Assembly: GCF_014647795.1 (NCBI RefSeq)
Contig: NZ_BMPW01000013.1
Span: forward strand, 220,089-284,088
Origin: Actinoplanes campanulatus
GTDB lineage: Bacteria > Actinomycetota > Actinomycetes > Mycobacteriales > Micromonosporaceae
Length of the DNA stretch: 64,000 bases
Direction: 5' to 3'
Shown here: in pieces, positions 8,839 through 17,263 of the stretch
Position numbering within the stretch: position 1 is the stretch's first letter
Layout of the letters: every line of letters starts with the position of its first letter
Notes under the pieces: model-generated
What the model was told of the DNA's origin: nothing
Database searches by the model: none
Seen by the model: only the letters and a program-made list of their open reading frames with translations
Made by a program: the position numbers and the translations under genes

Positions 8839-9207
8839 TCACAGTTCGCAGAGTCGCCCTCCGGAGCGCATTTCCGAGAGGTACGACCGGAGCGCGGCCG
8901 TCCGTTCCTCGGCTTCCCGGATCAGGGTCTCCGCCACGCCTCCCCAGTCCTCCGGGCCCGGATCGTCCGGCAGCGCGGCGAACACCTCGGCGATCTCCCG
9001 GACGGTGAGGCCGACCCGCTGCGCCACCTTCGCCACCCGGATCCGGCAGGCCGCGTCGGTGCTGAACCGGCGCTGGTCACTGCTGGTGCGCTCGGCCCGG
9101 ACGATGCCGTGCCGTTCGTAGAACCGAACCGCCGAGGTGGCCACCCCGCTGTCCGCGGCAACCTCCCCGACCGTCAGCGTGTAACTGCTGGAGAGCTGTG
9201 CGGTCAT
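8839..9207 (-). CDS. MerR-family regulator, SoxR-like without iron-sulfur cysteines
   Basis: A 122-residue protein. The N-terminal winged helix-turn-helix is TVGEVAADSGVATSAVRFYE, followed by the RRF motif and a dimerisation helix. It resembles SoxR in length and helix layout but lacks the CxxCxC cluster motif; only Cys54 and Cys120 are present. It should therefore sense something other than through a 2Fe-2S centre. The gene diverges from an FMN reductase gene, and the shared 63-bp gap holds a canonical MerR-type promoter. ATG 9207 is chosen because the domain starts there; the frame stays open much farther upstream but antisense to the reductase. Confidence 0.9.
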   Translation of the reverse strand: MTAQLSSSYTLTVGEVAADSGVATSAVRFYERHGIVRAERTSSDQRRFSTDAACRIRVAKVAQRVGLTVREIAEVFAALPDDPGPEDWGGVAETLIREAEERTAALRSYLSEMRSGGRLCEL

Positions 9208-9233
9208 TTCCCCATACTGCTCCGCGCCCGGCC

Positions 9234-9264
9234 TTGACTTCAACATATGTTGAAGGCCGAGGCT
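9234..9264 (+). promoter_or_regulatory. MerR-type promoter with 16-bp palindromic operator
   Basis: A -35 box TTGACT (9234-9239) is followed by a perfect 16-bp palindrome TTCAACATATGTTGAA (9239-9254) inside a long 19-bp spacer, then a weak -10 GAGGCT (9259-9264). An over-long spacer holding a dyad is the hallmark of MerR-activated promoters, where bound regulator untwists the DNA. Predicted transcription begins at about 9270-9271, on the reductase start codon. Confidence 0.85.
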
Positions 9265-9270
9265 GGCCGC

Positions 9271-9879
9271 ATGGCTGAGACGTCCATTGCCGAAGTACCC
9301 ACCGCCAGCACCGTGGGCGACGAGCCGCTGCGACTCGCGGTGATCTCCGCCAGCGTCCGCGACCAGCGGATGGGGCGGGCCCTCGCCGAATGGGCGGCGT
9401 TCCGCGCCGCGGCCGCCGGCGCCGAGGTGGACCTGATCGACTGCGCCGAGTGCGCGCTGCCCGACGACGGCGGACTGCGCCCCGGAGGCAGCACCGGCTC
9501 GCCGGTCGCCGAGCGCCTCGACGCCGCCGACGCCTTCGTGTTCGTCACCCCGGAGTACAACCACAGCTATCCGGCGAGTCTCAAGCGCCTCATCGACTGG
9601 CACTACCGGGAGTGGATGTTCAAGCCGGCCACCGTCCTTTCCTACGGCGTCCACGGTGGCCTGCTCGCCACCGAGCACCTGCGCGGCGTCCTGGCCGAAC
9701 TGCACATCGTCACCACTCGGCGGGTCGTCGGCCTGAGTCGGCCGTGGTCCGACCTGAGCCCCGCCGGATACACGCCGCCCGCCGACGTGACCGAGGCGTT
9801 CGGCTCCGCCGTCCACGAACTCACCTGGTGGGCCGGTCTGCTGCGCACCGCCCGCCGCGAGCGCCCCTACGCCCGCTGA
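9271..9879 (+). CDS. NADPH-dependent FMN reductase family protein
   Basis: A 202-residue flavodoxin-fold protein. It has the phosphate-binding loop start VISASVRDQRMG and the family motif TPEYNHSYPASLKRLIDW that positions FMN. Such enzymes reduce flavin, quinones or azo compounds with NADPH. The in-frame ATG at 9247 lies inside the regulatory palindrome, so ATG 9271 is preferred; there the transcript would be leaderless. Under control of a SoxR-like MerR, it is likely part of a redox or xenobiotic response. The downstream gene converges on it. Confidence 0.88.
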   Translation: MAETSIAEVPTASTVGDEPLRLAVISASVRDQRMGRALAEWAAFRAAAAGAEVDLIDCAECALPDDGGLRPGGSTGSPVAERLDAADAFVFVTPEYNHSYPASLKRLIDWHYREWMFKPATVLSYGVHGGLLATEHLRGVLAELHIVTTRRVVGLSRPWSDLSPAGYTPPADVTEAFGSAVHELTWWAGLLRTARRERPYAR

Positions 9880-9943
9880 TGCCACCCCACACCGAACCCG
9901 GACCGGCGGTGGGGGAGTGGGATCCACACGGCGATGGCCGGGC

Positions 9944-10507
9944 TCATTGCGCGCGCAGGCCGGCGACCAGGAGGGCGGTCATCCGGCGTGGGTCGTACCG
10001 GTCGTCGCTGCCGGCGCCGATGCAGAGGTTGCCGACCGCGCGCAGCAGCTGGTAGGCGCCTACGCCGGGAATCACCTGGCCGGCCGTGGTGGCGGCGGCC
10101 AGCAGGGTGTCGCAGACCGGTACGAGCCGGTCCAGGAAATAGGCGTGCAGCGTCTCGAAGGTGGCGTCCCCGGAGCGCAGCGCCTCGGGCAGGCCGTGCT
10201 TGGTGATCAGGAAGTCGACGAACAGGTCGATCCAGCGGGCCAGCGCCTCGTGCGGGGTCGCGCTGTCGGTGAGCAGCGCGGGCCCGGCCTCGGCGCAGGC
10301 CTCCACCTGGTGCCGGTAGACGGCGACGATCAGGTCGGCGCGGGTCGGGAAGTGCCGGTAGATGGTGCCGACGCCGACCCCGGCGCGGAAGGCGATGTCG
10401 CGGACCGGGGCGTCGACGCCGGATGTCACGAACGCTGCGGCGGCCGCGTCCAGCAGGGTCTGCTCGTTGCGGCGGGCGTCGGCCCGTTTCCGCGGCACGG
10501 CGGTCAC
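9944..10507 (-). CDS. TetR-family transcriptional repressor
   Basis: A 187-residue protein. The N-terminal helix-turn-helix reads VRDIAFRAGVGVGTIYRHFP, typical of TetR, and is followed by a helical ligand-binding C-domain. GTG 10507 has a GGAGG site close upstream. It diverges from an aldo-keto reductase across 101 bp that contain two inverted repeats, so it very probably represses itself and the reductase and responds to a small carbonyl-type compound. Confidence 0.92.
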   Translation of the reverse strand: MTAVPRKRADARRNEQTLLDAAAAAFVTSGVDAPVRDIAFRAGVGVGTIYRHFPTRADLIVAVYRHQVEACAEAGPALLTDSATPHEALARWIDLFVDFLITKHGLPEALRSGDATFETLHAYFLDRLVPVCDTLLAAATTAGQVIPGVGAYQLLRAVGNLCIGAGSDDRYDPRRMTALLVAGLRAQ

Positions 10508-10536
10508 CTGTTACCTCCGTCACTCCCGTTGGTAAA

Positions 10537-10579
10537 CGGAACATGGTTCCGTATGTTGGTTACCGGAACTCGGTTCCGG
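10537..10579. promoter_or_regulatory. Two TetR operators between tetR and aldo-keto reductase
   Basis: Two dyads share the half-site CGGAAC/GTTCCG. One is CGGAACATGGTTCCG (10537-10551), the other CCGGAACTCGGTTCCGG (10563-10579). Centres are 27 bp apart, about two and a half helical turns. Both lie in the divergent intergenic region, as expected for an autoregulated TetR. Confidence 0.8.
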
Positions 10580-10608
10580 TTCCACTCACGTTACCTGAGG
10601 AGACCGCC

Positions 10609-11628
10609 ATGCAGTACCGCACCCTCGGCCGCACCGGTGTGCAGGTCAGCGCCCTCGTGCTCGGCGCCATGAACTTCGGCCGGATCGGGAACACCACCCA
10701 GCGGGACGCCGAGGCCATGATCGGCGCCGCCCTCGACGCCGGCATCAACCTGATCGACACCGCCGACTGGTACAGCGACGGCCAGTCGGAGGAGATGGTC
10801 GGTAAGGCCATCGCCGGCCGCCGCGACGACATCGTGCTGGCCACCAAGGCCAGCATGCCGATGAGCGAGAACCCCAACCACCGGGGCGGCTCACGCCGCT
10901 GGCTGTGCACGGCGCTCGACGACAGCCTGCGCCGCCTCGGCGTCGACCACGTCGACCTCTACCAGATCCACCGGTGGGATCCGGAGACCGGTGACGAGGA
11001 GACCCTGGCCGCGCTGACCGACCTGCAACGGGCCGGAAAGATCCGCTACTTCGGGTCGTCGACGTTCCCGGCCTACCGGATCGTGCAGGCGCAGTGGGCG
11101 GCCCGGGAACACCGTCTGGGCCGGTACGTCACCGAGCAGCCCAGCTACTCGATCCTCCAGCGCGGTATCGAGGCCCACGTCCTGCCGGCCACCCGGGACT
11201 ACGGGATGGGCGTGCTGGCCTGGAGCCCGCTCGCCTCGGGCTGGTTGTCCGGGGCGGTCCGGGCCGGCCGGGAGATCACCACGAACCGCTCGGCGATCCT
11301 GCCCGAGCGCTTCGACCTCACCATCGCGTCCAACCGCGCCCGGATGGACGCCGTCGAACGGCTCGCCGTGGTCGCCGATCAGGCCGGGCTCACGATGATC
11401 CAGTTGGCCCTCGGCTTCGTCACCGCGCACCCGGCGGTGACCAGCGCGATCATCGGACCGCGCACGACGGCCCACCTGGAGGCCCAGCTCGCGGCCGCGG
11501 ACACGGTGCTGCCGGCGGACGTGCTGGACGCGATCGACGAGATCGTCGCGCCCGGGGTGGACCTGGCGGCGCACGAGAAGTTCGACACGCCGCCGGCCCT
11601 GCTCGAAACCGCGCTGCGCCGCCGGTGA
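10609..11628 (+). CDS. Aldo/keto reductase
   Basis: A 339-residue TIM-barrel NADPH oxidoreductase. It has the catalytic-site segment LIDTADWYSDGQSE (Asp and Tyr of the tetrad) and the family motif VDLYQIHRWDPETG. C-terminal NADPH-binding elements include AIIGPRTTAHLEAQL. ATG 10609 is preceded by a strong GAGGAGA site. A much earlier in-frame ATG would lie inside the tetR gene. It likely detoxifies an aldehyde or ketone under TetR control. The last 15 bases of coding sequence are repeated once behind the stop codon. Confidence 0.92.
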   Translation: MQYRTLGRTGVQVSALVLGAMNFGRIGNTTQRDAEAMIGAALDAGINLIDTADWYSDGQSEEMVGKAIAGRRDDIVLATKASMPMSENPNHRGGSRRWLCTALDDSLRRLGVDHVDLYQIHRWDPETGDEETLAALTDLQRAGKIRYFGSSTFPAYRIVQAQWAAREHRLGRYVTEQPSYSILQRGIEAHVLPATRDYGMGVLAWSPLASGWLSGAVRAGREITTNRSAILPERFDLTIASNRARMDAVERLAVVADQAGLTMIQLALGFVTAHPAVTSAIIGPRTTAHLEAQLAAADTVLPADVLDAIDEIVAPGVDLAAHEKFDTPPALLETALRRR

Positions 11629-11649
11629 GAAGTGGCGCTGCGCCGCCGG
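11611..11649 (+). repeat. Tandem copy of the aldo-keto reductase 3' end
   Basis: The 15-mer GCGCTGCGCCGCCGG occurs at 11611-11625 (last codons of the reductase) and again at 11635-11649, period 24, so the copy spans the stop codon. The rest of the gap to 11800 shows no gene. Confidence 0.8.
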
Positions 11650-11800
11650 CGGGAACCCGGCAGAACCGCCGGCGGGAAGGCGCCGGGTGGCAGCACCGCC
11701 CGGCGGTGCCTCGCGGGCCGGACCCGGCAGATGGTCGCGGTGCGCCACGGGACGGCGATCGGTGCGGTCGGGGACGCCTCACCCCGTACCGGAAATGGTC

Positions 11801-11835
11801 GAAGGCCGCACCCTCGCGCGGAGAATGCGGCCTTC
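11801..11835 (-). terminator. Terminator of the sugar ABC transporter operon
   Basis: A 10-bp inverted repeat GAAGGCCGCA/TGCGGCCTTC (11801-11810 with 11826-11835) and a 15-nt loop, located 19-53 bases after the stop of the last permease gene on the minus strand. Confidence 0.75.
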
Positions 11836-11853
11836 AGGGATCTTGCGGAGGGA

Positions 11854-12768
11854 TCAGCCCTTGACGCTGCCCGCGAGCAGGCCGCGGACGAAGTAGCGCT
11901 GGAGCAGGAGGAACACCGTGACCGGCACGACGATCGACACGAAGGCGCCGGCGGAGAGCAGGTGCCAGGCCGTGCCGCGGGTGCCGCTCAGGTTGGACAG
12001 CTGCACCGTCATCGGGGAGATCTCCGGCGAGCCGGCGAAGGTCAGCGAGACCAGCAGGTCGTTCCACACCCAGAGGAACTGGAAGATGCCGAACGCGGCC
12101 AGGGCCGGCGTGAGCAGCGGCAACAGCACCTTGAAGAAGATCGACACGTGGCCCGCGCCGTCGATGCGGGCGGCCTCGATGAGGCTGGACGGGACCTCTT
12201 TGATGAAGTTGTGCAGCAGGTAGATCGCCAGCGGCAGCGCGAACGTGGAGTGCGACAGCCACAGCGTCCAGAACGTGTTGTTCAGACCGGCCTTCACGTA
12301 GAGCTGCAGCAGCGGCACCAGGGTGACCTGGAGCGGGACGATCTGCAACGCGAAGATCGCGATGAACAGGATGTTCTTGCCGGGGAAGTTCATCCAGGCG
12401 AACGCGTACGCGGCCAGCGACGCCAGACACAGCGGGATCACCACCGAGGGGATGGTGATGACCAGCGAGTTCAGGAAGAAGTCGGCCAGGTTGATGCCGC
12501 CGTCGTCGAAGACGGCCCGGTAGTTGTCCAGCGTGACTTCGGGGTCGGAGAAGAACGTCCACCAGCCGGTCCGCTTGATCGCCATCTCCGGGCGGAACGA
12601 GGAGATCAGCAGGCCGAACGTGGGAATCGTCCAGAGCACGGCGAGGACGACCGCGGCCAGCGACGCCCACGGCGAGGTGAGCTTGTTCTTCGCGGACGCC
12701 GCGGCGGACAGCTTCTTGGTCTCCGACTTCGACACCGGCGTGGTGGTGAGAGGAGCTGCGGTGGTCAT
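11854..12768 (-). CDS. Sugar ABC transporter permease (MalG/AglG type)
   Basis: A 304-residue inner-membrane permease with about six transmembrane segments after a Lys/Ser-rich cytoplasmic N-terminus. The EAA loop that docks the ATPase is EAARIDGAGHVSIFFKVLLP. It is the last gene of a binding protein-permease-permease operon with a 1-base gap to the preceding permease. No ATPase gene is present. In actinobacteria a shared ATPase (MsiK) commonly energises several such importers, so that is the probable partner. Confidence 0.93.
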   Translation of the reverse strand: MTTAAPLTTTPVSKSETKKLSAAASAKNKLTSPWASLAAVVLAVLWTIPTFGLLISSFRPEMAIKRTGWWTFFSDPEVTLDNYRAVFDDGGINLADFFLNSLVITIPSVVIPLCLASLAAYAFAWMNFPGKNILFIAIFALQIVPLQVTLVPLLQLYVKAGLNNTFWTLWLSHSTFALPLAIYLLHNFIKEVPSSLIEAARIDGAGHVSIFFKVLLPLLTPALAAFGIFQFLWVWNDLLVSLTFAGSPEISPMTVQLSNLSGTRGTAWHLLSAGAFVSIVVPVTVFLLLQRYFVRGLLAGSVKG

Positions 12769-12769
12769 C

Positions 12770-13747
12770 TCACGCCTCCGAACGGCGAAGCTGGCGGATG
12801 TTGTACACGACGATCGGGATCACGAGGACGAACAGCACCACCGCGAGCGCCGAGCCGAGGCCCTTGTCGTTGCTGCGGAAGCTCTGGCTGTAGAACTCGT
12901 TGGCGATCACGTTCGTGTCGAACCGGCCACCGGTCATGGTCTGGACGATGTCGAAGACCTTCAGGGTGCCGATCGCGATGGTGGTCATGACGACCACGAC
13001 CGCGGGGCGGATCGCGGGCAGCGTGACGAACCGGAACATGCCCCACGGGCCGACGCCGTCGAGGCGGGCCGCTTCGATGATGTCGTCCGGGATCGCCTTG
13101 ATGGCCGCCGCCAGGACGGTCATCGCGAAACCGGCCTGAATCCAGATCATGACCACGATCAGCAGGAAGGTGTTCAGCGGTGATTCGATGAGCAACTGCA
13201 CCGGTTCGCCGCCGAGCCAGACGATGACCTGGTTGACCAGGCCGATCTGCTGGACGTTGCGCTGGTCGGGGCGGTACTCGTACATGAACTTCCAGATCAC
13301 CGACGCCGCGACGAAGGAGATCGACATGGGCAGGAAGATCAGCGCCTTGGCGAACGACTCCAGCCGGGCCTTGTCGACCAGGATGGCGTAGAGCAGGCCG
13401 ATGCCGGTCGCCGCGAACGGGGTGACCAGCACCCAGAACGCCGTGTTGCGCAGCACGGTGAGCTGCTCGGCGTCGGTGAAGATCTTCGTGTAGTTGTCCA
13501 GGCCGATGAAGTTGCTCAGCGAGGCGTCGAAGAACGACTGGTAGACGGTGCGAACACCGGGGTAGAGCAGCCCGACGCCGAGCATCAGCACGGTCGGGAG
13601 GAGATAGAGCGCGGCGACCGCACGGTCGCGCTTGCCGGCCACGCGGCTGGCGGCGAACAGGATCACGCCGACGGCGGCGGCGAACAACAGGATCGCCGCG
13701 AACATCTGGAGGATCTTGTCTGAGGTGGTGGAGGCGGTGGTGAACAC
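12770..13747 (-). CDS. Sugar ABC transporter permease (MalF/AglF type)
   Basis: A 325-residue permease with a longer N-terminal membrane region than its partner, as is usual for MalF-type subunits. The EAA motif is EAARLDGVGPWGMFRFVTLP. It pairs with the permease encoded immediately downstream to form the translocation pore for the binding protein encoded upstream. Sequence style agrees with alpha-glucoside importers rather than ribose-type ones. Confidence 0.93.
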   Translation of the reverse strand: MFTTASTTSDKILQMFAAILLFAAAVGVILFAASRVAGKRDRAVAALYLLPTVLMLGVGLLYPGVRTVYQSFFDASLSNFIGLDNYTKIFTDAEQLTVLRNTAFWVLVTPFAATGIGLLYAILVDKARLESFAKALIFLPMSISFVAASVIWKFMYEYRPDQRNVQQIGLVNQVIVWLGGEPVQLLIESPLNTFLLIVVMIWIQAGFAMTVLAAAIKAIPDDIIEAARLDGVGPWGMFRFVTLPAIRPAVVVVMTTIAIGTLKVFDIVQTMTGGRFDTNVIANEFYSQSFRSNDKGLGSALAVVLFVLVIPIVVYNIRQLRRSEA

Positions 13748-13816
13748 GCGGCCCGTTCCTCCTTGGCTTGGTGCAAGCGAGAGGTTAAGTGAAGAACAGA
13801 TGGGGGCGAACTGCCA

Positions 13817-13847
13817 GGGCCGGTCGGGTATGACCCCCGACCGGCCC
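13817..13847 (-). terminator. Intra-operon hairpin after the binding-protein gene
   Basis: A perfect 12-bp stem GGGCCGGTCGGG/CCCGACCGGCCC (13817-13828 with 13836-13847) and a 7-nt loop. It lies 17 bases beyond the binding-protein stop and before the permeases. Such hairpins commonly stabilise the upstream message and attenuate read-through, giving more binding protein than permease. Confidence 0.75.
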
Positions 13848-13863
13848 CGGTATTACCAGTTCG

Positions 13864-15231
13864 TCACTTGGGCCAGGACTTCTCGATGTTGTCGAGCGTG
13901 GTCTTGGTGTCCTGACCGATGATCCAGGCCGTCGCCTGCTTCCAGAACGAGTTGGCGCCGACCGCACCGGGCATCATGTCCGAACCGTCGAAGCGGAACT
14001 GCGCGTTCGGGTCCTGGAGGATGCTGGCCGAGAGTTGGTCGATCGGGTTGGTCAGGTTCGCCGGGTCGAGACCCTTGTTGGCGGAGACCCAGCCCGAGGA
14101 GAGCTTGGCCTTGGTGTTCGCCCACACGTCGCTGGACAGGTAGGTCTGGAAGGCCTTGACCTCCGGACGGTCCGAGAACGCCAGGACGAACTCACCGCCG
14201 CCGAGGACCGGCTTGCTGGTGGCGTCCTTGCCCGGCAGGTAGAAGGCGTAGACGTCGCCGTCCTTGGCCACCTTGGTGCCGGCCGGGAAGTTGGCCGCGT
14301 AGAAGCTGGCCTGGCGGTGCAGCGAGCACTGGCCCTCGAGGATCGGCAGACCCGCGTCCTGGAAGGTGGTGCTGGCGATGCTCTTGATGTCGCCGAGGCC
14401 GCCGTTCACGTACTGGTCGTTCTTGAGGTAGGCGCCCACGCCGTCCAGGGCCTGGGTCGCCTCGGGGCCGTTGAACGGGATCTCGTGCTTGACCCACTTG
14501 TCGTAGGCCTCCGCCCCGGAGAGGCGGAGCATGAAGTCCTCCATCCAGTCGGTGACCGGCCAGCCGGTCGCCTCACCGGACGCGATGCCCGCACACCACG
14601 GCTTGCCGCCGTCCGCGACGATCTTGTCGCTCAGCGCCTTGAGCTCGTCGAGGGTGGTGGGGATCTGGTAGCCCTTGTCCGCGAACTCCTTCGGCGAATA
14701 CCACACCAAGGACTTCACGTTGGCGCCCAGCGGCGCGGCGTAGAACTTGCCGTCGACCGTGCCGTAGGCCTTCCAGTCGGGGCCCCAGAACTTGTCGACG
14801 TTGGCGGCGACCTCCGGCGGGGCCTCGACGGCCTTGCCGGTCTTCACCAGGTTCTGCAGCAGACCCGGCTGCGGCACGTAGGCGATGTCCGGCGGGTTGC
14901 CGGCCTCGGCGCGCACCAGGATCTGGGTCTCGAAAGCCTTGTCGCCCTCGTACTTCACCGTGACGCCGGTGCACTTCTCGAAGGGGACGTAGGACTCCTT
15001 GTGCGGAGTGTCCTCCGGGGTCACGATGCCGGTGTAGATCGTGACCGTCTTGCCCTTCAGGTCACCGAACGCGGTGTAGGGCGAGCAGTCGATCGCCGCC
15101 GCCGAAGCGCCGGTGTCGGCTCCGGTGTCGTCGTCGCTGTCGCCGCAGGCGCTGAGGCCGAAGACCAGCCCCACACTGAGGGCACCGGCGAGCGCGACCC
15201 GCGATCGCGAACTCCCACGTTGAACGAACAT
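13864..15231 (-). CDS. Alpha-glucoside-type ABC transporter substrate-binding lipoprotein
   Basis: A 455-residue extracellular solute-binding protein (family 1). The signal peptide ends in the lipobox LSAC, so Cys29 would be lipidated. The mature part starts with an Asp-rich spacer, then the two-lobed binding fold (IYTGIVTPEDTPHKESYVPF, PDIAYVPQPGLL). It resembles AglE-like alpha-glucoside binders. First gene of its operon; a long upstream region carries palindromes likely bound by a LacI-type repressor. Substrate assignment is by resemblance only. Confidence 0.9.
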   Translation of the reverse strand: MFVQRGSSRSRVALAGALSVGLVFGLSACGDSDDDTGADTGASAAAIDCSPYTAFGDLKGKTVTIYTGIVTPEDTPHKESYVPFEKCTGVTVKYEGDKAFETQILVRAEAGNPPDIAYVPQPGLLQNLVKTGKAVEAPPEVAANVDKFWGPDWKAYGTVDGKFYAAPLGANVKSLVWYSPKEFADKGYQIPTTLDELKALSDKIVADGGKPWCAGIASGEATGWPVTDWMEDFMLRLSGAEAYDKWVKHEIPFNGPEATQALDGVGAYLKNDQYVNGGLGDIKSIASTTFQDAGLPILEGQCSLHRQASFYAANFPAGTKVAKDGDVYAFYLPGKDATSKPVLGGGEFVLAFSDRPEVKAFQTYLSSDVWANTKAKLSSGWVSANKGLDPANLTNPIDQLSASILQDPNAQFRFDGSDMMPGAVGANSFWKQATAWIIGQDTKTTLDNIEKSWPK

Positions 15232-15519
15232 ACCGCTCCCTATGTCTGTAGCGCCTCCGGCGTCTTACGACGCCGCCGTCCGAAGCGCCTCTTGTCCCTC
15301 AGTCAAGAGGTAACCAGCAAGTTGCGCAATGATTTCCGCGCGATCGAGTCGGTAACGATATCGCTGCGACCCATCGGCACCTTAACCGGTTAAGGAGATT
15401 GGCGAAAGAGCCTACCGTCCGCCGAGTTTCACCGGGGCCTTTATCCAGATTTTTCCGGATAAAACCTTGGGTGAGACGGTTTTGTTGGCGCTACTTCTGG
15501 CGATACGGGTCCACTGTCG
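15232..15519. other. Upstream region of the sugar transporter operon
   Basis: Non-coding control region. It holds a 7-bp inverted repeat CCTCTTG/CAAGAGG (15288-15294 with 15304-15310), a TTGCGCAA octamer near 15324, the perfect palindrome at 15380-15395, and a TTATCC/GGATAA dyad (15441-15446 with 15457-15462) in an AT-rich stretch. No open frame here looks coding. Confidence 0.5.
15380..15395. promoter_or_regulatory. 16-bp palindrome, probable repressor operator
   Basis: CCTTAACCGGTTAAGG is a perfect palindrome with a central CCGG, the style of LacI-family operators. It lies about 150 bases before the binding-protein gene of the sugar importer. No LacI gene is in the window. Confidence 0.55.
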
Positions 15520-15564
15520 CAAAAAGGAACCGCCGCACCCCTCGGTGAGGGGTGCGGCGGTTCC
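15520..15564 (-). terminator. Intrinsic terminator of UDP-glucose dehydrogenase gene
   Basis: A perfect 18-bp stem (15526-15543 with 15547-15564) with a 3-nt loop. On the minus strand it is followed by a run of five T (15521-15525), a true intrinsic terminator. It begins 13 bases past the stop at 15577. Confidence 0.92.
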
Positions 15565-15576
15565 GGCCACAGTGTT

Positions 15577-16941
<1,365 letters not shown>

Positions 16942-17187
16942 GCAATCTCCTCCACCGCTATGCCGGCCCGCGGTTACGCCACGTATCGGGGGCGTGGCTC
17001 ACCGGCCTCTGGTCGGAGCCGGCCGGCCGGTGCCGCCGATGGCACCGACCTGCGTGTTCCGGCCGAATGATACACAGCCTTTTGGCTCACTTTTTGTCAC
17101 TGAATGTGGCCTTCCATCGTGCCGCGCTTCCTCCTCATCGGCAGGTGAACCCGGAGTGCTGCGAAGGATGCGGAAAGTTTCCGGCTC
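16942..17187. other. Intergenic region between ugd and the cellulase promoter
   Basis: No gene seen. It includes an AT-richer stretch (around 17066-17105) that would hold the ugd promoter on the minus strand. The remaining sequence shows no strong hairpin. Confidence 0.4.
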
Positions 17188-17232
17188 TTGACAGGAAGAT
17201 GACGGAGACCGACGCTGCTGGGAGCGCTCCCA
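17188..17232 (+). promoter_or_regulatory. Promoter with CebR/CelR operator for the cellulase cluster
   Basis: A perfect -35 TTGACA (17188-17193), a 17-bp spacer and a -10 GACGCT (17211-17216, keeping the critical A and final T). These are followed at the expected transcription start by the perfect 14-bp palindrome TGGGAGCGCTCCCA (17219-17232). That palindrome is the known operator of the cellobiose-responsive repressors CebR (Streptomyces) and CelR (Thermobifida). Its placement across the start site implies repression released by cellobiose or a related sugar. Confidence 0.92.
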
Positions 17233-17263
17233 CTCACGAGTTTCAATGGAAGGGTCATCCCCC

